Shown here: in pieces, positions 7,782 to 15,517 of the stretch
Numbering within the stretch: the stretch's first letter is position 1
Layout of the letters: each line of letters starts with the position of its first letter
Assembly: GCA_035296965.1 (NCBI GenBank)
Contig: DATGZX010000088.1
Span: 1 to 18,408, forward strand
DNA from: DATGZX01 sp035296965
GTDB taxonomy: Bacteria; Planctomycetota; Planctomycetia; Gemmatales; Gemmataceae
Reading direction: 5' to 3'
Length of the DNA: 18,408 nucleotides
Position numbers and translations under genes: made by a program
The notes under the pieces: generated by a model
Database searches by the model: none
What the model was told of the DNA's origin: nothing
The model's input: only the letters and a program-made list of their open reading frames with translations

Positions 7782-8162
7782 TCAATCCGACCCTGCCAGG
7801 GATTGCAGGGCATCGTTGCGGGAGTCGTACAGCGCCCAAAGCGTGTCGAGGGCGGTTAGATGAAGAAGCTCACGCACGCGCTCGGAGGCCCCGGCCAGCA
7901 CCACTTCGCTGCCGTGCTTCTTTACCAACATGTGGCATTTCAGCAGGAATGAGATGAATACCGATCCAAAGAACTTCACCTGAGTGAGATCGATGACGAG
8001 ACCTGCCGGGGGATCTTTGCGGAGGGGCGCCAACACCAATTCGGCGGCTTGCTGGATCAAGTTCTCGGGCATGCTCTCCACTTCGGAGGCCGGGATGATC
8101 ACGGCGATATCACCGTGGCGCTCTACGCGGAAGGATCCGCACGGATTCGTTTCTGGCAACAT
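7782..8162 (-). CDS. STAS-domain protein (anti-anti-sigma factor-like)
   Basis: A 126-aa single STAS domain. Blocks visible are DIAVIIPASEV (first strand), GLVIDLTQVKFFGSVFISFLL (55-74) with Ser67 at the usual phosphorylated position, and SEVVLAGASERVRELLHLTALDTLW. In the SpoIIAA/RsbV family this Ser is phosphorylated by an anti-sigma kinase, and the unphosphorylated form frees a sigma factor. The Asp usually found just before the Ser region is replaced by Phe-Gly, as in many planctomycete STAS proteins, so the partner may not be a sigma-factor switch. Start: the ATG at 8162 has AGGGG about 5 nt upstream; the frame could begin 12 codons earlier. No kinase or phosphatase gene of the RsbW/RsbU type is adjacent. 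The LOG gene follows after 40 bp and is probably co-transcribed. Confidence 0.85.
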   Translation of the reverse strand: MLPETNPCGSFRVERHGDIAVIIPASEVESMPENLIQQAAELVLAPLRKDPPAGLVIDLTQVKFFGSVFISFLLKCHMLVKKHGSEVVLAGASERVRELLHLTALDTLWALYDSRNDALQSLAGSD

Positions 8163-8547
8163 GGTGACCCCTGCAATTGAGGCCCTGGACAACGACAACT
8201 TTACACCCTGGTGCTTGATCGTTCAGCTCGCGCTGGCTTCGTAGCTTCGCTTTCAGGCGGCTTTCCCGGCCGAAGCCGGAACTACGAACTTTTACGTGAC
8301 GGAGCACCAGGCTACCACTTGGCCCGGACGGATCCGGCAGTCTACGACCGCCGCGCAGAGAGTCCTCCGGAAGAGAAGAATTCTATCAAAAGAACCAGGT
8401 CATTCCCAGCCTGCCGCCGCCAAGACCCGCCGGCGACGGCTACGGTTCAGCACCTTAAGTGCCGGCTGGTCCGTCTATAATGAAAAGACTGCCGCAGTGT
8501 GCGTATTGGCCTGATCCGATGTTCTTCTTCTGGGCTTTACCTTTCGC
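8163..8547. other. Intergenic region between divergent STAS and methyltransferase genes
   Basis: 385 bp without a credible gene. It holds a short hairpin (CGGCTT, 9-nt loop, AAGCCG) near 8260-8280 not followed by a T run, and a perfect TATAAT at 8476-8481. I see no RNA gene, repeat array or insertion sequence. Short open frames here show no family features. Confidence 0.5.
8476..8481 (+). promoter_or_regulatory. Candidate -10 box for the rRNA methyltransferase gene
   Basis: TATAAT lies 66 nt before the ATG at 8548. The only -35-like sequences at useful distance (around 8452-8460, containing CTTAAG) are poor matches, so an activator or another sigma factor may be needed, or the hit is chance. 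Confidence 0.35.
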
Positions 8548-9741
8548 ATGTCCATTTCCGAGGCCGCTCCCTCACCAGCGGAGTTACCGCAAGTACGTCT
8601 CCAGATCGTCCGGCGATCCTCGCACCCGTGGATCTTTCAGAAGATGGTCGACAAACCGGCGACGCGCATTCCCGGCGGCAGCGTGGTAGATATCATCGAC
8701 CGCGATAATCAGTGGGTTGGTCGAGGCTTCTATAATGGCCACTCGCGCATTGCCCTGCGTGTGCTCACGACCAATCCAAACGAGGCGATCGACGCAGCGT
8801 TCTTTGCGAGTCGCCTCGGCCGGGCCAGCACGCTCCGCCGGGATTGGCTGGGACTCGAGGCAGTTACAGATGCCTATCGACTGGTGCATTCCGAGGGAGA
8901 TTCTCTCAGCGGCCTGGTGGTCGATCGTTTTGGCTCGACCCTGGTGCTGGAATTCTTCTCAGCCGGGATGTTCCGGTTTCGATCCGTGATTCAGGAGGCA
9001 TTGGCGGGCCATTTCCCCGGCAGCCATTTTTACTGGTTCGCCGAGGAGCACATCCAGAAGCAAGAATCGTTTGATTGCCGGCCCCCAGAGGCCCCCGCTC
9101 CTGGAACGATTACGGAGCACGGTGTGCGCTTCCGCGTCGCGGCGGGCAGCAAGCATAAGACCGGCTTCTTTCTCGACCAGCGCGACAACCGCAAGGCTTT
9201 GGCGGGCTTCTGCCCGGGACGGCGCGTTCTCGATCTCTGCTGCAACACCGGCGGTTTCGCCGTCTATGCAAAGGCTCTCGGCAATGCCCTGGAAGTTGTC
9301 GGGGTGGACCTGGATGAGCAGGCCCTGGGGATGGCTCGGCAAAATGCCAACCTCAACCAGGCGCGCATTCGTTTCGTTCAAGCCGATCTTTTTCCCTGGC
9401 TCCGTGATACGTTGGCCAATGGCGAGCGTTTCGACGTGGTTATTCTCGACCCATCCAAACAGACACGCGATCGCGAATCCATCGACTACGCCCTGAAGCG
9501 CTACTTTGATATGAACAGGCTGGCACTTCAGGCGGTGGCGCCGGGCGGGATCTTCCTGACCTGTTCCTGCACCGGGCTGATCAGCGAGCTCGATTTTCTC
9601 GAAACGTTGCGCCGCGCAAGCTGGCAAGCAGGTCGGACCCTGCAAATCATCCAGGTTTCAGGAGCGGGGCCGGATCACCCGTTTCTGGTCCACGTGCCCG
9701 AGGGCCGCTATTTGAAGGCGGTCTTCTGTCGCGTGGAATAG
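8548..9741 (+). CDS. RlmI-like class I rRNA (cytosine-C5) methyltransferase
   Basis: A 397-aa protein matching the RlmI/YccW family, which methylates cytosine 1962 of 23S rRNA in E. coli (396 aa there). Residues 15-85 form a PUA-like RNA-binding domain (RSSHPWIF), and 105-175 an EEHI-type linker domain with RLVHSEGD and GLVVDRF. The catalytic domain has KTGFFLDQRDNR (204-215), SAM motif I DLCCNTGGFAVYA (229-241), GVDLDEQAL (252-260), motif IV DPSK (301-304, where many relatives have DPPK) and the TCSCTG motif (338-343), whose Cys341 aligns with the catalytic nucleophile. No clear ribosome binding site precedes the ATG; it is kept because the PUA domain starts right after it. It is convergent with the hybrid kinase gene, 18 bp away. 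The exact target base is not provable from sequence. Confidence 0.9.
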   Translation: MSISEAAPSPAELPQVRLQIVRRSSHPWIFQKMVDKPATRIPGGSVVDIIDRDNQWVGRGFYNGHSRIALRVLTTNPNEAIDAAFFASRLGRASTLRRDWLGLEAVTDAYRLVHSEGDSLSGLVVDRFGSTLVLEFFSAGMFRFRSVIQEALAGHFPGSHFYWFAEEHIQKQESFDCRPPEAPAPGTITEHGVRFRVAAGSKHKTGFFLDQRDNRKALAGFCPGRRVLDLCCNTGGFAVYAKALGNALEVVGVDLDEQALGMARQNANLNQARIRFVQADLFPWLRDTLANGERFDVVILDPSKQTRDRESIDYALKRYFDMNRLALQAVAPGGIFLTCSCTGLISELDFLETLRRASWQAGRTLQIIQVSGAGPDHPFLVHVPEGRYLKAVFCRVE

Positions 9742-9759
9742 CCTTCGGCCTCAGAATGC

Positions 9760-10929
9760 TCAGCTTGGATGCTCGGGTAAGATGATGGTAAACGTCGATC
9801 CCTTGCCCGGTTCGCTCGCCACACCGACCGATCCGCCATGCATCTCCACAAAGGCTCTGACGAGACTGAGGCCCAGGCCCAGGCCCTGGCGTCCAAACTC
9901 GAAATGCCCAGATGAATGCCGGGAGACGTCAAAGCCGGTGAAGAACGCTTCGAACAAATGGGGCCGGGCGATCGGGTCGATCCCAATTCCCGAGTCGGAT
10001 ACGCAAATCTCAACTGCTGGTCCTGTAAGCCGCCGAGCGGCGATCTGTATCTTGCCTCCATCCGGCGTGAATTTGATGGCATTCAAGAGGAGGTTGTCCA
10101 GGCTGTCACGGATCTTGCCGGCATCGCCATCGATAGAGCCCAGATCGGCTGCCACGTCGAGCGCCAGTCCCTGGCGACGCTGCTCCACGAAGGGCCGGAC
10201 GTCCTGCGCTGCCTGTTGAATCAATCCCGTTAGATCGATGGGCCGGCGTTCCAGTGAACGATCAAACTGCCCGGCCGACAACATCTTGATCAACTGATCG
10301 ACAAGGGAATTCAAACGCTCGCTTGCACGGTGCGTCGAGGATAGCCACTCGCGCAAGGGTGAGGCAAGATCCGGCGTTCGCAGGGCCAACTGAGTTAGCC
10401 CGTAGAGAATGGTCAACGGCGTCCGCAGCTCGTGGCTGGCGACGCGGATGAATGCCTCTTTGAGTTGATTGGCGCCCTTCAGCTCGGTGTTCGCCTGCTC
10501 CAGCTCCCGATTCTTGAGCTGCAGCTCGGTCAGCAGCCGCTTTCTTTCGAAGAGCAGGTCATATTGCTGGGAAGCCTGGCGAATGATCGATTGCAACTCA
10601 TCCGGATCCCAGGGTTTCGTGATGTAGCGGTAGACGCTCCCCTGGTTGATCGCATCGATCACGGCCTTGATGTCGGCGTAGCCGGTGAAGAGCAGGCGCA
10701 CGGCGTCGGGGTTATCCCCCCGAACCTTGCACAGGAATTCAACGCCTGTCATGTCGGGCATCCGCTGGTCGGTCATGACGATGTGGACTTCCTGGTCCTT
10801 GAGAATCCGAATTGCATCGCCGGCGCGGTTCGACCCGATCACCCTATACTCAAGGCGCAGCAAGTCCTGCACGCTCTGCACGACGTCGGTTTCATCATCT
10901 ACGACCAGGATCGTATGGCGCCGCACCAT
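9760..10929 (-). CDS. Response regulator receiver-histidine kinase hybrid
   Basis: A 389-aa cytoplasmic protein with no membrane segment. The receiver domain (about 5-120) has the acidic pair Asp11-Asp12, phosphoacceptor Asp54 in TDQRMPDMTG, Thr82 in FTGYADI and Lys105 in YITKPWD. A coiled linker (about 122-158) leads to a HisKA domain with His166 in ASHELRTPL, then HATPase_c with an N box (DNLLLNAIKFTPD, 278-290), a G1 box SDSGIGID (311-318) and a G2 box QGLGLGLSL (348-356). All residues needed for kinase and receiver function are present. No output domain follows, so it acts as a relay or passes phosphate to a regulator elsewhere. GGAGA lies about 7 nt before the ATG. The membrane kinase gene is upstream by 116 bp on the same strand and is a plausible phosphodonor. 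Confidence 0.92.
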   Translation of the reverse strand: MVRRHTILVVDDETDVVQSVQDLLRLEYRVIGSNRAGDAIRILKDQEVHIVMTDQRMPDMTGVEFLCKVRGDNPDAVRLLFTGYADIKAVIDAINQGSVYRYITKPWDPDELQSIIRQASQQYDLLFERKRLLTELQLKNRELEQANTELKGANQLKEAFIRVASHELRTPLTILYGLTQLALRTPDLASPLREWLSSTHRASERLNSLVDQLIKMLSAGQFDRSLERRPIDLTGLIQQAAQDVRPFVEQRRQGLALDVAADLGSIDGDAGKIRDSLDNLLLNAIKFTPDGGKIQIAARRLTGPAVEICVSDSGIGIDPIARPHLFEAFFTGFDVSRHSSGHFEFGRQGLGLGLSLVRAFVEMHGGSVGVASEPGKGSTFTIILPEHPS

Positions 10930-11045
10930 CGAGAAATCTCCAGGGCATTGGATGTCGATGCATACCTGTCTGGGCTAGCTGACAGCGCTCGCCTCCATCG
11001 GTCTGCATTCCGGTGAGCGTTTTATATGGCTTTTCCCGTGTCTCC

Positions 11046-13493
11046 CTATGTATTCGCGGTTTCCCCATTGCGCGGCAAGGAAAGGGGCAGACGTACTTTG
11101 AAGCAGCTTCCCCGGTCCACGCCGGATTCGAAATCAATCGCGCCGCCATGCGCTTGCACGATGCCGTAGCTAATACTCAGTCCCAGACCCGTGCCTTTGC
11201 CTTGAGGTTTCGTGGTGAAGAAAGGGTCGAAGATTTTCTCGCGGATCGCAGGATCAATTCCAGTGCCGTCATCAGCAACAGTGATCTCTACTCCGTCCCC
11301 CTGCGCTCGTGTCGCCACCGTCACCTTGCCGCCAGGGGAACATGCGTCGAGTGCATTGGTTACCAGGTTGAGAACCACCTGGTTGATCTTCGCGGGATAA
11401 CAGGTCACGGGCGGCAAGGGCGACAGCTTCAATTCCAGTCCAACCTGCTCCTTCTTGGCCTCTCCGCGGATGATGTTGATCGTCGACTCGATGCCCGCGT
11501 TGAGGTCAACTTCATGCAGGTCGCTTTCGTCCAGGCGGGCAAAATCGCGCAGGTCCTTGACGATATGCTGGATGCGCTTGAGTCCCTCCCGCGATCGGTT
11601 CATCAGCCCGTCTAAATTGTTCAGCGTGTAGTCCAGGTCGATCTTTTCTTCCAGCTCGCGGATGCGGGCACGTAGCTCGGGCCGATGCAGTTCGAGGAGC
11701 GGCTGCCCCTGTCTGTAGAGCTCGCATATCTCGCGCAAGGCACTCACATCGCGCTGCAGTACCGCCACGTTGTTGCTGACAAAGGAAAGCGGGTTGTTGA
11801 GTTCGTGGGCGACACCTGCTACCAATTGTCCCAGTGCTGCCAGTTTCTCGGACTGCACCATCTGGCTCTGGGCCTTCTTGAGTTCTTCGTGGGCCCTTCG
11901 TTCCGAAGCAGCGCTTTCGCGCAAGTCTTCCGCTAACTCGTGCAACTGTTGATTCGAGTGCGTCAATTCCGCGGCTGTTTGTCTTAGCTCGCGGTTGAGG
12001 TGCTGGATCTCCTTGAGCCGCAGCAATCCCGTCAATGCACGAGCCGCCTGATTGCCCAAGGTTTCCAGCGTGCGCACGTCTTCAGGCGTGGGGTCGAGGA
12101 GGAGCCTCGATCCCACCTGGAGCGTCCCGACAACAGCGCCTTGGCTCAAGAGAGGGACGACGATTTGACTGCGGATTCCAGCTGCCGCGACCGCGACCCG
12201 ATCACAGCGCGCGTCTTCGAGAGATTCCTTGACGAAGGCCGTCTGCCCCGCGCGCGCCACGACCGCCAGGATGTCGTTGCCGTCGAGCGCGCGAACCGTC
12301 CTCTGCAAGACCTCGGTGAGGGCACCCACGGCTCGGACTCCGCGCACGACGCGCGCCTCTTGGTCGATCAAGGAGATCATGGCCTGTTCATAGCCAAGCC
12401 GTTGACAGAAGCGCAGGACTAAATCGAATGTCCTTTCGACGTTATCGGGATTCTCCAGGGACGTTGTGATCGAAAAAAACTGGTCCAAGTGGTCGCGGCT
12501 CGCTTCCAGCGCGGTCGTGCGTTCCGCAACCCGCCGCTCCAGGGACGTGTTGAGTGCCTGCAGCTCTGCGGCGTAGTGCCGGCTCCGACCTTCCGCTTCG
12601 CGTAGTTCATGGTCGACGCGCTCCAGGTCGCCACCCACAGTGCGGGCGATGCGGACACAGATAATGCTTACCAGCAGAATTGCCGCGACGACCAGCAGCG
12701 CGGAAACCAGGGCCGCCGAAGGAGCCGACTCTCGCTGCCGAATCAGATACATCAACCACGCGACAAGGCACACCGTGAGGGCCGTGAAGGGCAGGAAGGC
12801 GCGCAGCAACCGGGCGTGCACCGATGGGCCGACCAACGGCCGCAGCGGCGGGGTCTCAGGTCCTGCCGTCAGCAGCAGGCCCACTCCAAGAGCAACGAAG
12901 CTCAGCGACGTGTTGATCGCCATGGGTATTGCAGCCGGGCCAGAAAAAAACGGAGCGCCATAGAAATAACCAAGCGCGAATATCAGGCCGAGAGATGCAA
13001 CCACCACTGCCAGGAAACTGGCGGCATACCTGACCGACCGCCTGTTGCCCGGGACCGTGAGCAACAGCACCGTTATGCTGCCGAGGAGGAAAGTGACCGC
13101 CGTCTGAAAAGCCATCTGGTCTGCGGTAGCCTGGTCTGACGAATCCTCCGAGGAGAGATACGCCCAGTGACTTGTGCCCAGATTGGCGCCGGGGAAAAAG
13201 TCGAAAAGGCGCAGCAGCGCCGTGAAGACCACGGGGCCGGCGCAGAGAAGAGTGGCCCATGTGATCCATCGTCTGGCGGGCGTGCGCGCCAGCAGCCAGA
13301 GGGACGCTCCCAGCAAGATGAACGCCAGCGCCGAGCTGGGTGCCATCGGAATCGATTCGGCGCCAATCGTTCTCAACCCACGCCAACCTCCCTGCCAGCC
13401 AAGAAGCCCTAGTCCGCCGAGAGCAGTGAGAAGGCCTCCGCAAATTTCGCGAGCGCGCACAAACGAAGGCAGGGCGCGTGGCGAACTCCGCAT
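11046..13493 (-). CDS. Membrane sensor histidine kinase with GAF domain
   Basis: An 815-aa protein. The N-terminal third (about 15-280) holds about eight hydrophobic segments and acts as the membrane sensor; I do not recognise its family. A coiled coil (about 285-335) leads to a GAF domain (about 345-488), then a second long coiled coil (about 492-548), HisKA with His563 in VAHELNNP and HATPase_c with an N box (NQVVLNLVTNALDA, from 704), a DDGTGID G1 box (741-747) and GTGLGLSI (767-774). The ELNNP signature and TTKPQGKGTGLG ending are typical of the NtrB/HisKA_4-like kinases. No receiver or output domain is fused. Start is uncertain: the ATG at 13493 has only a weak purine stretch upstream, and the frame stays open to a TTG at 13598, which would add 35 charged residues. 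The hybrid kinase follows after 116 bp. Confidence 0.92.
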   Translation of the reverse strand: MRSSPRALPSFVRAREICGGLLTALGGLGLLGWQGGWRGLRTIGAESIPMAPSSALAFILLGASLWLLARTPARRWITWATLLCAGPVVFTALLRLFDFFPGANLGTSHWAYLSSEDSSDQATADQMAFQTAVTFLLGSITVLLLTVPGNRRSVRYAASFLAVVVASLGLIFALGYFYGAPFFSGPAAIPMAINTSLSFVALGVGLLLTAGPETPPLRPLVGPSVHARLLRAFLPFTALTVCLVAWLMYLIRQRESAPSAALVSALLVVAAILLVSIICVRIARTVGGDLERVDHELREAEGRSRHYAAELQALNTSLERRVAERTTALEASRDHLDQFFSITTSLENPDNVERTFDLVLRFCQRLGYEQAMISLIDQEARVVRGVRAVGALTEVLQRTVRALDGNDILAVVARAGQTAFVKESLEDARCDRVAVAAAGIRSQIVVPLLSQGAVVGTLQVGSRLLLDPTPEDVRTLETLGNQAARALTGLLRLKEIQHLNRELRQTAAELTHSNQQLHELAEDLRESAASERRAHEELKKAQSQMVQSEKLAALGQLVAGVAHELNNPLSFVSNNVAVLQRDVSALREICELYRQGQPLLELHRPELRARIRELEEKIDLDYTLNNLDGLMNRSREGLKRIQHIVKDLRDFARLDESDLHEVDLNAGIESTINIIRGEAKKEQVGLELKLSPLPPVTCYPAKINQVVLNLVTNALDACSPGGKVTVATRAQGDGVEITVADDGTGIDPAIREKIFDPFFTTKPQGKGTGLGLSISYGIVQAHGGAIDFESGVDRGSCFKVRLPLSLPRNGETANT

Positions 13494-13702
13494 GGATTCT
13501 TCACCGGTATCCTTGAGTCGAATGGATTCCTCGCTCTCTTCCAATCTTGTCTTCAAACTGTCCGGCACGATTTGTTGGTCCAGAACCAGTGGCTGCAAGA
13601 AAACGGTCAGCCGTTGACATCGGCGTCCCGAATTGAAACACTAGGCCTATTATCCTATTTGGTCGATTATTTGTCTCCTCCTCGCTGAGAAGGACGGTGT
13701 AG

Positions 13703-14155
13703 ATGAAGGGGCTGACGCCCGCGCTTTTCGGTCGCGCTTGCCGAACATTTTTGAAGCTCGCTTACCCCGGTGGGCCGACGACGATCACGCCGGCCAAGTT
13801 GATTTTCCTGGAGATCCCTGGCGACCAGTCTCTGGAGCCGCTCCTCGTGCCTCCTATCTGCGAGTGCCTGCGCACCTCGGGGGGTGGATCACGCGGCTAC
13901 GCCTTCCGACTGGGCAGTTCCATATATCCTCATCTGAAACTGCAAGTAATCAGTCACGATGAAGGCGCTACCTGCCTCTTCGCTGTCGATACCCACGACT
14001 CTCTCAAGCTCGATCCGGATCACCCCGACGCCGCCGGTTGGCGGAAGCTGCAAATCGCCAATCGCGGACTCAAGGAACAAATCGAGCGCGCCTGGGAGAT
14101 CGACGGCCTTCCCACCTTCAACGGTCTGCTGCGACGCGAGCTGGACAAGACCTGA
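13703..14155 (+). CDS. Conserved-looking protein of unknown function
   Basis: A 150-aa protein I do not recognise. It begins MKGLTPALFGRACRTFLKLAYP and has a basic, hydrophobic N-terminus, a central part with alternating beta-like segments (GYAFRLGSS, LKLQVISHDE, CLFAVDTHDSL) and a helical C-terminus (LQIANRGLKEQIERAWEIDGL). There are no Cys or His clusters, no signal peptide and no membrane helix. An AAGGA lies about 8 nt before the ATG and codon use looks like the neighbours, so it is probably real. The Ada gene starts 88 bp later on the same strand; the histidine kinase gene diverges upstream. A small nuclease-like or regulatory role would be a guess, so none is given. Confidence 0.75.
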   Translation: MKGLTPALFGRACRTFLKLAYPGGPTTITPAKLIFLEIPGDQSLEPLLVPPICECLRTSGGGSRGYAFRLGSSIYPHLKLQVISHDEGATCLFAVDTHDSLKLDPDHPDAAGWRKLQIANRGLKEQIERAWEIDGLPTFNGLLRRELDKT

Positions 14156-14243
14156 GTGGGCCGATCGTCAAAACTTTGGCAGATCCGAATTCCGCGCTCA
14201 GAAATCGGTAGAAGCCGTCCGGACGAAGCAGTACGATTCTGCC

Positions 14244-15368
14244 ATGAGCAAGCTGCCGACGCCAAGGGAAATGGAACGGGCCGTTCTGGCGCGAGACACC
14301 TCCTACGACGGTGTGTTTTTTGTCGCCGTCCGCACTACCGGCATTTTTTGCAGGCCCTCCTGTCCGGCGCGGAAGCCTCTCACGAAGAACATGGAATTCT
14401 ACGCCAGCGTGCGCGAGGGCCTGTTCGCAGGATTTCGACCTTGCAAGCGCTGTCGGCCGATGGATACGGACGGCAAGCCGCCCCACTGGGTGAACCAGCT
14501 TCTGGAGAAAGTCGAACGCGCCACGTCCGAACGGGTGACCGATGCGGATATTCGCAAGATGTCGATCGATCCTGCGCGGGCGCGTCGCTACTTCTTGAAA
14601 CACTACGGCATGACCTTTCAAGCCTATTGCAGGGGACGACGCATGGGACAAGCACTTCGACAGATCCGCGAAGGCGCGGGATTGGATGACGTGGCTATTG
14701 GCCAGGGATACGAATCGCTTAGCGGCTTTCGCGAGGCTTTCACGCGGACGTTTGGGGAGCCACCCGGTCGCAGCCGCTCGGCCGACTGTATCGTGACTTC
14801 CTGGGTGGAGACCCCGCTCGGTCCTCTGGTCGTCGGCGCAAACGTCGAGGGGGTCTGCTTGACGGAATTCACCGACCGGCGCATGCTCGAAGCACAATTT
14901 GTCACACTGCGCAAACGCTTCCGTTGCGCAGTTGTTCCCGGCGACAACGAGCATCTCGAGCAAATCAAGGATGAATTAGCACGCTATTTCGCCGGCAAGC
15001 TCAAGGAATTCAAGGTTCCTCTGGTTTATCCAGGTACACCTTTCCAGCGATCTGTCTGGGATGGACTGCTTCGAATTCCCTATGGCGAAACGCGCTCTTA
15101 CGAAGCATTGGCCTGTGCGATCGGCTGCGCCGGTGCACAACGGGCCGTGGGCAGGGCCAATGGCTTGAACCGGATCGGTATTCTTATCCCGTGTCATCGT
15201 GTGGTGAACAAGAACGGCCAGCTCGGCGGCTACGGCGGAGGATTGTGGCGCAAACAATTCTTGCTGGATTTGGAGCGCGGCCTGGCACCGTCTCCCAATC
15301 CTCCCGCGCCTGCCGGGAAAGTGAACGGCCCGGCACATCCGGACGGACTTTTTTGTGGCAGCCGTTAA
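14244..15368 (+). CDS. ada: Ada: bifunctional methylphosphotriester/O6-methylguanine-DNA methyltransferase and regulator
   Basis: A 374-aa protein with the full three-part Ada architecture. The N-terminal zinc domain has FCRPSCPARKP with Cys36 and Cys40 and PCKRC with Cys67 and Cys70. By homology Cys36 accepts methyl from methylphosphotriesters and turns the protein into an activator. An AraC-type DNA-binding domain covers about 80-178 (GYESLSGFREAFTRTFGEPP). The O6-alkylguanine transferase domain covers about 185-346, with the acceptor Cys317 in PCHRV and the downstream GGYGGG. The E. coli protein is 354 aa; this one has a Pro-rich tail of about 25 residues. The start ATG is placed just before the PTPREME segment; the frame runs further upstream through the 150-aa gene and is not coding there. 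No ribosome binding site or convincing Ada box is seen. Repair of alkylated DNA and self-induction are the family functions. Confidence 0.95.
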   Translation: MSKLPTPREMERAVLARDTSYDGVFFVAVRTTGIFCRPSCPARKPLTKNMEFYASVREGLFAGFRPCKRCRPMDTDGKPPHWVNQLLEKVERATSERVTDADIRKMSIDPARARRYFLKHYGMTFQAYCRGRRMGQALRQIREGAGLDDVAIGQGYESLSGFREAFTRTFGEPPGRSRSADCIVTSWVETPLGPLVVGANVEGVCLTEFTDRRMLEAQFVTLRKRFRCAVVPGDNEHLEQIKDELARYFAGKLKEFKVPLVYPGTPFQRSVWDGLLRIPYGETRSYEALACAIGCAGAQRAVGRANGLNRIGILIPCHRVVNKNGQLGGYGGGLWRKQFLLDLERGLAPSPNPPAPAGKVNGPAHPDGLFCGSR

Positions 15369-15517
15369 GGACTGACGGCACCCGGTCGCCTGCATGCGGC
15401 AGCGCCCTACCGCAATGTTTCGCAAGCAAATACGAATGACCTGTAGGAAATCTCTACCTCGCCTATTCCGCTTGTTATACTTGCACGGAAAGGTAGAGAC
15501 GCCTACGAGGTTGCGCC

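Noticed and set aside
13614..13661. Promoter for the 150-aa gene (TTGACA at 13614)
   Set aside because: The -35 box is perfect, but nothing resembling a -10 box lies at 15-19 nt; TATTAT at 13648 is too far away.
13959..14243. N-terminal extension of the Ada frame by 95 codons
   Set aside because: It overlaps the 150-aa gene in another frame, and the Ada family begins at the zinc domain just after 14244.
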